DNA of 64,000 bases from Streptomyces sp. NRRL B-24085 (GTDB taxonomy: Bacteria > Actinomycetota > Actinomycetes > Streptomycetales > Streptomycetaceae): assembly GCF_001282115.1 (NCBI RefSeq), contig NZ_LJBR01000015.1:1-64000 (forward strand), in the 5' to 3' direction. This document shows positions 1-10,006 of the stretch, piece by piece. Under the pieces are notes generated by a model that had not been told where the DNA came from, ran no database searches, and saw only the letters and a program-made list of their open reading frames with translations. Both the position numbers and the translations under genes were made by a program. Position 1 is the stretch's first letter. Every line of letters begins with the position of its first letter.

Positions 1-277
1 GTCCATGCCTCACGCCCACCCAACGACGGTGCCCACCCAGGAGAAACGTGACCTTCGGGCCCCTGAAGGGGCGCGGGGAACCGCGCGGCAAGCCCCCACG
101 CACCCGCGGCCGCCCGACGGCAGGCCCGCCCTCCCCGTACCGCGCATCGCACACGGAGACGTGAGCGCGAGGCAAGCTCTGGGCAGAACAGAGGGGAGAA
201 CGACGTGAGGGGGTGCCGCGGCCGGGACGCCGTGCGCCCTTTTCCACCTCGTTCCACGAGCCGTGGGAGGCCGACCG
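1..277. other. Region upstream of glgX, no gene supported
   Basis: No frame here has a convincing start, ribosome site and codon bias together. The stretch holds a G+C-rich hairpin-forming repeat (55-118) and then the leader of glgX. No clear -10/-35 pair was found. Confidence 0.5.
55..118. repeat. Streptomyces-type intergenic hairpin repeat
   Basis: The stretch contains the core GGGGCGCGGGGAACCGCGCG flanked by CCTTC...GAAGG and a C-rich tail. The core folds as GCGCGG-ggaa-CCGCGC. I recall very similar elements scattered between genes in many Streptomyces genomes. Copy number could not be measured here, and its role (terminator-like or mRNA-end hairpin) is inference. Confidence 0.45.
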
Positions 278-2515
<2,238 letters not shown>

Positions 2516-2527
2516 GTCCTGCCGCGC

Positions 2528-3166
2528 TCAGCCGAGGATGCCGCGCCGGTACGCGGTCGCGACCGCCGCCGCGCGGTCCTTGACGCCCAGCTTGGCGTAC
2601 AGGTGGGTGAGATGGGTCTTCACGGTCGCCTCGCTGATGAAGAGCTCGCGGGCGATCTCGCGGTTGGAGGTGCCCCTGGCGACCAGGGCGAGCACCTCGC
2701 GCTCACGGGCCGAGAGGGGTTCGTTGCCGGGGGCGCCGGGGGCGCGGACCGCGGAGACCAGGCGGGAGGCGACGGCCGGGGAGAGGACCGTACGGCCCTG
2801 CGCCGCGGCCCGCACGGCCGTGAACAGCTCGTCGCGCGGGGCGTCCTTGAGGAGGTAGCCGGTCGCTCCGGCCTCGATGGCCGGCAGGGTGTCGGAGTCG
2901 GTGTCGTACGTCGTCAGGACGAGGACCTTCGCGCGGGTGCGGGCGCGGGTCAGCGCGCGGATGGCGTCCACCCCGCCCCCGCCCGGCATCCGCAGGTCCA
3001 TCAGGATCACGTCGGGGTCGAGCGCGGCGGCCCGTTCGACGGCCTCGACGCCGTCGGCCGCCTCGCCGAGGACGGCGAACCCGGGCGCGGACTCGAACAT
3101 GCCGCGCAGACCGTCCCGTACGACGGGATGGTCGTCGACGATCAGCAGCGTGATGTCAGCGGTCAT
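2528..3166 (-). CDS. LuxR/NarL-family response regulator
   Basis: 212-residue two-component regulator. The receiver domain starts TLLIVDDHPVVRDGL and carries the phospho-acceptor Asp in DVILMDLRMPGGGG plus KVLVLTTYDTD. The C-terminal GerE/LuxR helix-turn-helix has LSAREREVLALVARGTSNREIA. The ATG at 3166 lies inside the end of the upstream kinase gene (11-bp overlap), so the two are translationally coupled. It is last in an operon with an ABC-2 transporter and its kinase, a layout typical of envelope-stress or drug-responsive efflux modules. Its target is probably its own operon (inference). Confidence 0.92.
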   Translation of the reverse strand: MTADITLLIVDDHPVVRDGLRGMFESAPGFAVLGEAADGVEAVERAAALDPDVILMDLRMPGGGGVDAIRALTRARTRAKVLVLTTYDTDSDTLPAIEAGATGYLLKDAPRDELFTAVRAAAQGRTVLSPAVASRLVSAVRAPGAPGNEPLSAREREVLALVARGTSNREIARELFISEATVKTHLTHLYAKLGVKDRAAAVATAYRRGILG

Positions 3167-4400
3167 GGCGGACCAACGGTACGCGAGCCGACAGCGCGGT
3201 GCCGTGGCCCGGTTCGGACTCGACGGTGAGGGAGCCCGCGACGCGTTCGGCACGGGCCCGCATGCCGTCGAGGCCGAAGCCGCCGGTACGGGTGCGGGCG
3301 GGGACGGCGAGGGGGTCGAAGCCGACGCCGTCGTCGCGGATGTCGAGGATGACCTCGTCGCCGAGGAAGGTCAGGGTGACGCCGAGACGGCCGGCCCGGG
3401 CGTGCCGGGAGGCGTTGGAGAGGGCCTCCTGGGCGATGCGCAGGAGGGTGGCCGCGATCTCCTCGTGGAGCTGCTGCGCGGTGCCGGTGGCGGTGAACTC
3501 GGCGCGTACACCGGTGCGTTCGCCCCAGTCGGTGACCGTCTGCTTCAGGGCCTCGGGCAGGCCCGCGTCGGCCAGCGCGACCGGGGCCAGGTTGTGCACC
3601 GAACGGCGTGCCTCGCCCAGGCTGTGCCGGGCCAGGTCCATGGCCCGGTGGACGTGCTCGCGGGCCTGGTTCTCGTCGGGCGTGTTGGCGACGACCTGGA
3701 GCTGGGCGATGATCCCGGTCAGGCCCTGGGCGAGGGTGTCGTGGATCTCGGCGGCGAGCCGCCGGCGCTCGTCCGCGACGCCCGCTTCCCTTGCCTGGAC
3801 CAGGAGTTGGGCGTGCAGGGCGGCGTTCTCGTCGAGCGCCTGCTGGAGGGCCTCGATGGTCGAGGCGCGGTCGCGTGAACGCTGCTCCTCCTGCTCGGTG
3901 ATGTGGGCGACGACCGACTGGAGGCCGAAGTTGGCGGCCAGGAGCGCGGCGAAGCCGAGCCACTGGGCGGTGCTCTGGGGCATCAGTCCGCCGGCCTGCG
4001 CACCCGCGACGGTGACCGCGCTGGCGAACAGTCCGAGCCGCCGCCACCGGCCCGGGATCAGTTCGTCGGCGTCCATGTAGCCGCTCGCGGCGTAGAACGC
4101 GAAGAACGGGTTGAGCCAGGTCAGGACGAAGGCGATCGCCCAGCGCACGGAGTAGTAGGCGGTCCCGGCCCGGGAGGGGCTGCGGCCGCGGTGGGGGCGC
4201 CGGTGCCGGGTGCCGTGCCACCACGACTGGAGCAGGACCGCGGCGCCGACCAGGGCCGCGACGAGATACCAGTCGACGGGTCCGTCCATGATGCCCGCGG
4301 AGACGACCGCGAGGACGAGTCCGGTGCCGAGCAGTCCGTAGGGCCCCCAGATGTGCAGCCGCTCCCAGTACCTGTCGATCCTGGCGTCCGACGCGTTCAT
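3156..4400 (-). CDS. Sensor histidine kinase (HisKA_3 family)
   Basis: 414-residue membrane kinase. Roughly residues 1-145 contain four or five hydrophobic segments with very short loops, so it probably senses within or near the membrane, as LiaS/DesK-type kinases do. The dimerisation/phospho-acceptor motif is ERRRLAAEIHDTLAQG, with H220 the likely acceptor. The HATPase domain has IAQEALSNASRHARA and DIRDDGVGFDP. The start ATG at 4400 gives MNASDARIDRYW; a longer reading upstream is low-quality and overlaps the permease gene. It lies 25 bp after the ABC permease and overlaps the regulator gene. Confidence 0.93.
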   Translation of the reverse strand: MNASDARIDRYWERLHIWGPYGLLGTGLVLAVVSAGIMDGPVDWYLVAALVGAAVLLQSWWHGTRHRRPHRGRSPSRAGTAYYSVRWAIAFVLTWLNPFFAFYAASGYMDADELIPGRWRRLGLFASAVTVAGAQAGGLMPQSTAQWLGFAALLAANFGLQSVVAHITEQEEQRSRDRASTIEALQQALDENAALHAQLLVQAREAGVADERRRLAAEIHDTLAQGLTGIIAQLQVVANTPDENQAREHVHRAMDLARHSLGEARRSVHNLAPVALADAGLPEALKQTVTDWGERTGVRAEFTATGTAQQLHEEIAATLLRIAQEALSNASRHARAGRLGVTLTFLGDEVILDIRDDGVGFDPLAVPARTRTGGFGLDGMRARAERVAGSLTVESEPGHGTALSARVPLVRHDR

Positions 4401-4425
4401 CTCCCCAGTCTGCACGGCGATTTCC

Positions 4426-5160
4426 TCACTCCCAGCGGAACCAGCGCGACGCCGCGGCGGTGAGCAGCAGCGTCCAGACGACGAGGACGCCCAGGTGGGT
4501 CCAGCCCGGCCAGTCGCCGGCCGCGGCCCGGTTGAGTGCCTCGGCGGCGGCGCCGAACGGCGTGCACCCGACGATCCGGGCCAGCACGTGCGGCATGGTC
4601 TGCACCGGCGCCCACACGCCCGCGCAGAACATCGCCGGGAAGAACACGGCGGACCCGATCGCGCCGGCGATCTTCGTGGTCCGGGACAGCGCCGAGACCA
4701 CGGCACCCAGCGCGAGGGCGGCCGACACGGCGAGGAGCAGGGCGAGCAGGTATCCGAGGGGCTGTTCGGGCAGTCGTACGGCGAAGGCGAGGCGGCCGAC
4801 GAGGAGGGCGAGCAGCGCGGACGCGAGGGCGGCACCGCCGTACACGGCCATCTGCGCGGTGAGCAGGGCGGCCGGGCGGACCGGGGTGGTGGCCATGCGG
4901 CGCAGGATGCCGCGTTCGCGGTAGCCGGTGAGGGTCTGCGGCATGGACTGGAGGCCGCCGACGGTCAGGCCGAGCAGCACGGCCACCGGGACGTAGACGT
5001 CGACGGTCCGCAGGCCCCCGAGGTCGGGGTCGTGGTTCCGGAAGGACGGGATCGAGCCGAGGATGACCAGGAGCAGGGTGGGGAACAGCAGGATCCAGAA
5101 GAGGGCGCCGGGTTCGCGGCGGAAGAGCCGGACCTCGGTCCGCAGTATCGCGGTGTTCAT
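4426..5160 (-). CDS. ABC-2 type transporter permease
   Basis: 244-residue integral membrane protein with about six hydrophobic segments, starting MNTAILRTEVRLFRREPG and carrying the ABC-2 motif region YRERGILRRMATTPVRP. Partner of the ATPase just upstream; the ATG lies in a 4-bp overlap with that gene's stop. Such DrrB/NatB-like permeases export drugs, lipids or peptides. The substrate cannot be read from sequence. Linkage to a two-component system suggests induction by a membrane-active compound. Confidence 0.9.
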   Translation of the reverse strand: MNTAILRTEVRLFRREPGALFWILLFPTLLLVILGSIPSFRNHDPDLGGLRTVDVYVPVAVLLGLTVGGLQSMPQTLTGYRERGILRRMATTPVRPAALLTAQMAVYGGAALASALLALLVGRLAFAVRLPEQPLGYLLALLLAVSAALALGAVVSALSRTTKIAGAIGSAVFFPAMFCAGVWAPVQTMPHVLARIVGCTPFGAAAEALNRAAAGDWPGWTHLGVLVVWTLLLTAAASRWFRWE

Positions 5161-6074
5161 GCCGTGGCCTCCTGGCTGTCGGTCCGGGTGAGGTCCAGGA
5201 ACGCGTCGTCGAGGGTGGCGTCGACGACGCGGAGCTGGTGGGCGGTGACGTGCCGGCGGGCGAGCAGGGTGATGACGGCGTTCACCGTCTCGTCGGTGCC
5301 GGAGAGGGTGAGACGGCCCTCCCGGTCCTCGATGGCGGCGAGCGCGGGCAGGGCGTTCAGCTCGTGCGCGTCGAGCGGGGCGGACGGGGTGAAGCTGATG
5401 ACGGTGGCACCCGCCGAGCGCCGGATGAGCCCGGCCGGGGTGTCCAGGGCGGCGACCCGGCCCGCGTCGATGACGGCGATCCGGTCGCAGAGCCGCTGCG
5501 CCTCCTCCATGAAGTGGGTGACGAGCAGGACGGTCACCCCGCCCGCGCGGACGTCCTCGATGAGCTCCCAGGTGTCGCGGCGGGCCCGCGGGTCGAGGCC
5601 GGTTGTCAGCTCGTCCAGGACGACGATCCGCGGGTTGCCGACGAGGGCGAGCGCGATGAACAGGCGCTGCTTCTGGCCGCCGGACAGCCTGCCGAAGCGG
5701 GTGGTGAGCTGCTGGGTGAGCCCCAGGCGCTCGGCGAGCGGCCGCCAGTCGAGGGGCCGCTCGTAGAACGTCGAGTACAGCTCCAGCGCCTCGCGGACGG
5801 TGAGCTTGGCCTGGAGTTCGCTCTCCTGGAGCTGGGCGCCGAGGACCCGGGCCACGCGCGCGTGGTCGGCGACGGGGTCGAGGCCGGTGACCCGGACGCA
5901 GCCCGCGTCGGGGGCCCTGAGGCCCTCGACGCACTCGACGGTGGTGGTCTTCCCGGCGCCGTTCGGGCCGAGGATGCCGAAGATCTCGCCCTCCTCGACG
6001 GCGAAGGACACCCCGTCGACGACGGTCCGGCCGCCGTAGGACTTGCGCAGTTCGCTGACTTCGATGACGGACAT
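5157..6074 (-). CDS. ABC transporter ATP-binding protein (DrrA/NatA type)
   Basis: 305-residue ATPase: Walker A GPNGAGKTTTVECVEGL, Q-loop LQESELQAKLTVREAL, signature RLSGGQKQRLFIALAL, Walker B IVVLDELTTGLDP (Leu replaces the usual Pro after the catalytic Glu), and H-loop LLVTHFMEEA. A C-terminal extension of about 80 residues after the ATPase core matches the DrrA subfamily. The start MSVIEVSELRKSYGG is at 6074; upstream in-frame codons run into the divergent promoter region. First gene of the transporter-TCS operon. Confidence 0.92.
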   Translation of the reverse strand: MSVIEVSELRKSYGGRTVVDGVSFAVEEGEIFGILGPNGAGKTTTVECVEGLRAPDAGCVRVTGLDPVADHARVARVLGAQLQESELQAKLTVREALELYSTFYERPLDWRPLAERLGLTQQLTTRFGRLSGGQKQRLFIALALVGNPRIVVLDELTTGLDPRARRDTWELIEDVRAGGVTVLLVTHFMEEAQRLCDRIAVIDAGRVAALDTPAGLIRRSAGATVISFTPSAPLDAHELNALPALAAIEDREGRLTLSGTDETVNAVITLLARRHVTAHQLRVVDATLDDAFLDLTRTDSQEATA

Positions 6075-6280
6075 GGCTTCAGCGTCCCGGGCCGGGCCCC
6101 GCCGCCGCATCGCCCGTCGCGCTCGACCCGGCATCGGCCGATCGGTTGATGCGGGGGTACGACCCCCTCGGCGCTTCCCGTACGGCCCCTCGAACACGCA
6201 GGTCGTAGGTCCGGCGACCGACGCGGGTCCGGCCAAAACTAGGTGGGCGTTGTCAGTGCCGGTCCGTAGGCTCGCTGCTG
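6075..6280. promoter_or_regulatory. Divergent promoter region, ABC-TCS operon / ABC exporters
   Basis: The 206-bp gap separates two divergent transport operons. It contains a short inverted repeat, GGGGG-TACGA-CCCCC, at 6153-6167, which could be a binding site for the nearby response regulator. No convincing -10/-35 pair stands out. Confidence 0.35.
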
Positions 6281-8119
6281 ATGCCCACGACACGTGCAAC
6301 CACCAAGGACCGATCGGCCGTGCGGACGCTGCTGCGTCTGTGGCCGTACGTGCGACCCGCCCGCGCGCGGCTGTTCACCGCCGCGTTCGTGGCGGTCCTC
6401 GCCTCCTGCACGGGTCTGGTGATCCCGCTCGTGCTGAAGTGGATGGTGGACGGACCGGTCGCCGACGGGGACACGGCGGGCGTGTGGCTCGGGGCGCTGT
6501 ACCTGCTGCTGCTCGGGTTCACCGAGGCCCTGCTGTTCGGGCTGCGGCGGTGGCTGGTGGCGCGGCCGCTCTCCCATGTGGAGGCGGAGATGCGGGCGGG
6601 CCTGTACCGGCACCTCCAGCGGCTCCCGGTGGCCTTCCACGACCGCTGGGCGTCCGGCCAACTGCTGTCCCGGGCCACCACGGACCTCATGCTGCTGCGC
6701 ATGTTCCTCGCCTTCCCGCTGACCTTCCTGCTGGTCAACGGCGTGACGATTCTCGTCGGTGTGATCATCATGCTGCTCCAGGACTGGACGCTCGGCCTGG
6801 TCATCCTGGGTCCCGCGATCCCCGTCGTCGTCACCTGCGTGATCTTCGAGAAGCGGTACGCCCACGTGGCCCGGCTCGCCCAGGACCAGGTCGGCGACCT
6901 CACGACGGTCGTCGAGGAGAGCGTCCTCGGCATCCGCATCATCAAGGGCTTCGGCCGGCACCGCTCGCAGGCCAGGGCGTTCCGTGAACTCTCGGGCACC
7001 CTGCGCGGCACGGAACTGCACAAGGCCCGCCTCCTGGCCACGATCTGGGCCGTCATCGTGACGCTGCCGGAGGTGGCCATCGGAGCTGCGCTGGTGCTGG
7101 GCTGTGTGCAGGTGGCCGACGGGGAGTTGTCGGCGGGGACGCTGGTGGCGTTCCTCTCCACCGCCCTGGCGCTGAGGTGGCCGGTGGACTCGATCGGCTT
7201 CCTGCTGGCGATGAGCCAGGAGGCGGCGACGGCGACGGAGCGCTATTTCGAGGCGATGGACGAGGTACCGGAACAGGAGACCCGTGCGAGCGGCGCGGCA
7301 GCCTCCCGGCGGTCCGCGGACGGCCTGCGGTTCCACGACGTCCGGTTCCGCTACCCCGACGCCCCCGAGGACTCCCCGCCCGTCCTCGACCTGATCAACC
7401 TCCACATCCGCCCGGGCGAGTCCATGGCCCTGGTCGGCGCGACGGGCAGCGGCAAGACCACCCTCACCGCCCTCGTCCCCCGCCTCCACGAGCTCACCTC
7501 CGGCCGCATCACCCTGGACGGCGAGGACATCACCGCCATGTCCCGGGAGGAACTGCGCGCCAAGGTGGCCATGGCCTTCGAGGACCCCACCCTCTTCTCC
7601 ACCAGCGTCGGCGACAACGTCCTGATGGGGGCGGACGAACGGGAACTGGACCGCGCCCTGTCCGTGGCCCAGGCGGACTTCGTGCACGCCCTCCCCCAGG
7701 GCACCGAGACCCAGGTCGGCGAGCAGGGCCTCAGCCTCTCCGGCGGCCAGCGCCAGCGCCTCGCCCTCGCCCGGGCCGTCGTCGGCAAGCCCCGGTTCCT
7801 CGTCCTGGACGACCCGCTGTCCGCCCTGGACGTCCACACCGAGGCCGCGGTGGAGGCCGCGCTGCGGGACGTGCTCGCCGACACCACCGCCCTGATCGTC
7901 GCGCACCGCCCCTCCACCGTGCAGCTCGCCGACCGGGTCGCCCTGCTGTCGAACGGCCGCATCACGGCGGTCGGCACCCACCACGAACTCCTGCGCACCA
8001 ACGCGGAGTACGCCCACCTGATGTCCGGGGCCGGGGATGCCGGAGAAGGGTCCGTGGATTCCGAAGAGAGGTCCGGAGGACGGTCCGGGGATTCCCGGGA
8101 AACGGAGGACGCCCGATGA
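6281..8119 (+). CDS. ABC exporter half-transporter, pair 1 subunit A
   Basis: 612-residue fused exporter half: about six membrane spans (residues 20-320), then an ATPase domain with Walker A GATGSGKTTL, signature LSLSGGQRQRLALARA, Walker B FLVLDDPLSALD and H-loop IVAHRPST. The catalytic Glu after Walker B is Asp here, a hallmark of the degenerate site of heterodimeric exporters. Starts at ATG 6281. The stop overlaps the next start (ATGA), so subunits are made in equal amounts. It resembles LmrC/TM287-type subunits of multidrug or peptide exporters. The last 40 residues are Ser/Gly/Glu-rich. Confidence 0.93.
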   Translation: MPTTRATTKDRSAVRTLLRLWPYVRPARARLFTAAFVAVLASCTGLVIPLVLKWMVDGPVADGDTAGVWLGALYLLLLGFTEALLFGLRRWLVARPLSHVEAEMRAGLYRHLQRLPVAFHDRWASGQLLSRATTDLMLLRMFLAFPLTFLLVNGVTILVGVIIMLLQDWTLGLVILGPAIPVVVTCVIFEKRYAHVARLAQDQVGDLTTVVEESVLGIRIIKGFGRHRSQARAFRELSGTLRGTELHKARLLATIWAVIVTLPEVAIGAALVLGCVQVADGELSAGTLVAFLSTALALRWPVDSIGFLLAMSQEAATATERYFEAMDEVPEQETRASGAAASRRSADGLRFHDVRFRYPDAPEDSPPVLDLINLHIRPGESMALVGATGSGKTTLTALVPRLHELTSGRITLDGEDITAMSREELRAKVAMAFEDPTLFSTSVGDNVLMGADERELDRALSVAQADFVHALPQGTETQVGEQGLSLSGGQRQRLALARAVVGKPRFLVLDDPLSALDVHTEAAVEAALRDVLADTTALIVAHRPSTVQLADRVALLSNGRITAVGTHHELLRTNAEYAHLMSGAGDAGEGSVDSEERSGGRSGDSRETEDAR

Positions 8120-9978
8120 CGGCCCCCACGACGTCCGCGCCCCCCGCGGACGAGGAACCCGGCCTGCCGGCGGCGAAGGACTCCGACGTCGCCTTCGACC
8201 AGGACCGGCTCCCCGCTCCCCCGAACTCCACGGCCCTGCTGCTGCGTTCCCTGCTCGCCCCGATGAAGGGCAGGGTCGCCGTCACGACCCTCCTGCTGCT
8301 GCTCCAGCAGGCGGCCGTACAGGCGGGCCCGCTGCTCGTGGCGTACGCGATCGACCGGGCCGTGCCCGCCTTCCGCGACCACGACAACGGCCCGCTGATC
8401 GCGGTCGGCGCCGGCTATCTGCTGTGCGCGCTGGCCTCCGGCGGGCTCCAGTACGCCTTCATCCGGGCCTCCGCGCGCGTCAACCAGGACGTGCTGCTCG
8501 ACCTGCGCGGCCGGATCTTCCGCCACGCGCAGGCGCTGAGCATCGACTTCCACGAGCGCTACACCTCGGGCCGGCTGATCTCCCGTTCCACGACGGACGT
8601 GGAGTCGCTGCGCGAACTGCTCGACGAGGGCCTCCAGGAGCTCGTCACCGTCATCCTGTCATTCCTCTACATCTCCGCCCTGCTGCTCTGGCTGGACCTC
8701 GGGCTCGGCGCCGTCGCGGTGGCCTCCTTCGTGCCGCTGTACCTGCTCGTGCGGGTCTACCGGCGGCGCGCGGGCCGGGTGTACCGGAAGCGGTCGACCG
8801 CGATCGCCGCGGTGATCGTGAAGTTCGTGGAGACGATGAACGGCATCCGGCCGGTGCGCGCGTTCCGCCGCGAGGCCGCCAACGACGCCGACTTCGCCGT
8901 GCTGAACAAGCGGCACGAGCGGGTCAACGGCGACGCGCTCCTGGAGATGGCCCGCTATGTCGTCGGGTCCCGGCTGGTCGCCAACGCGGCCGTCGCGGGG
9001 ATCGTGCTGTGGGGCGCCTACCGGGTGGCGCAGGACTCGCTGGAGCTGGGCGTGCTGGCCGCCGCGGTGCTGTACCTGCGGCGGCTGTACGACCCGATCG
9101 ACCGGCTCGGGATGTTCCTGAACTCCTACCAGTCGGCGGCGGCCTCCCTGGAGAAGATCGCGGGCCTGCTCGCCCAGACCCCGACCGTGCCGGAGCCGTC
9201 GGCTCCCCGGCAGCTCCCGGTGCTCGAGTCCCCGGACCGTCCCGGCCGCGAGGTCGTCTTCGAGGGCGTGTCGTTCGGCTACCGCACCGGCGGCGAGGTG
9301 CTCCCCCGTTTCGACCTCGTCCTGCCCGCCGGGCAGACGGTCGCGGTGGTCGGCTCGACCGGCGCCGGCAAGTCGACCCTGGCCAAGCTGCTGGCCCGTT
9401 TCTACGACCCCTCCGCCGGCCGGGTCCTGCTCGACGGTGTCGACCTGCGCGACCTCGCGATGCCCGAACTGCGGCGCGGGGTGGTCATGGTGACGCAGGA
9501 GGCGTTCCTGTTCTCGGGCACGGTCGCCGAGAACATCGCGATCGGCCGCCCGGACGCCGGCCGCGAGGAGATCGAGCGGGCCGCGAAGGCGATCGGGGCG
9601 CACGACTTCATCAGCGCGCTGCCCGACGGCTACGACACGGACGTACGCAAGCGGGGCGGCCGCATCTCGGCGGGTCAGCGTCAACTCGTGGCGTTCGCAC
9701 GGGCGTTGCTCGCCGATCCGTCGGTGCTGATCCTGGACGAGGCGACCAGTTCGCTCGACGTCCCGGGTGAGCGGGCCGTGCAGCGGGCGATGGACACGGT
9801 CCTCAAGGGCCGTACGGCGGTGGTGATCGCGCACCGGCTGTCGACCGTGGAGATCGCCGACCGGGTCCTGGTCATGGAGCACGGCAGGATCGTCGAGGAC
9901 GGCACACCGGCCGAACTGACCGCGGGCACGGGCCGGTTCGCGGATCTGCACCGGGCCTGGCGGGACAGTCTGGCGTGA
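8116..9978 (+). CDS. ABC exporter half-transporter, pair 1 subunit B
   Basis: 620-residue partner of the preceding gene, starting MTAPTTSAPPADEEPG within an ATGA overlap (GGAGG 5' of it at 8104-8108). It has a membrane domain (residues 45-340) with the usual YTSGRLISRSTTDVE loop and an ATPase domain with Walker A GSTGAGKSTL, a variant signature ISAGQRQLVAFARA instead of LSGGQ, Walker B LILDEATSSLD and H-loop VIAHRLST. Subunit A keeps LSGGQ but has the Asp variant, so one composite ATP site (A Walker motifs plus B signature) is degenerate and the other is canonical. This is the TM287/288 and BmrCD arrangement. Confidence 0.93.
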   Translation: MTAPTTSAPPADEEPGLPAAKDSDVAFDQDRLPAPPNSTALLLRSLLAPMKGRVAVTTLLLLLQQAAVQAGPLLVAYAIDRAVPAFRDHDNGPLIAVGAGYLLCALASGGLQYAFIRASARVNQDVLLDLRGRIFRHAQALSIDFHERYTSGRLISRSTTDVESLRELLDEGLQELVTVILSFLYISALLLWLDLGLGAVAVASFVPLYLLVRVYRRRAGRVYRKRSTAIAAVIVKFVETMNGIRPVRAFRREAANDADFAVLNKRHERVNGDALLEMARYVVGSRLVANAAVAGIVLWGAYRVAQDSLELGVLAAAVLYLRRLYDPIDRLGMFLNSYQSAAASLEKIAGLLAQTPTVPEPSAPRQLPVLESPDRPGREVVFEGVSFGYRTGGEVLPRFDLVLPAGQTVAVVGSTGAGKSTLAKLLARFYDPSAGRVLLDGVDLRDLAMPELRRGVVMVTQEAFLFSGTVAENIAIGRPDAGREEIERAAKAIGAHDFISALPDGYDTDVRKRGGRISAGQRQLVAFARALLADPSVLILDEATSSLDVPGERAVQRAMDTVLKGRTAVVIAHRLSTVEIADRVLVMEHGRIVEDGTPAELTAGTGRFADLHRAWRDSLA

Positions 9979-10006
9979 GCGGACCCATCGGTGATCGGGG
10001 GCACAG

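Noticed and set aside
5161..5934. Upstream extension of the ABC-2 permease frame
   Set aside because: The frame stays open by composition alone, overlapping the ATPase gene; the true start at 5160 is coupled to the ATPase stop and begins a typical permease N-terminus.
6239..8017. Minus-strand open frame opposite the first ABC exporter gene
   Set aside because: The plus frame carries all ABC motifs; the reverse frame is Gly/Glu/His low-quality sequence.
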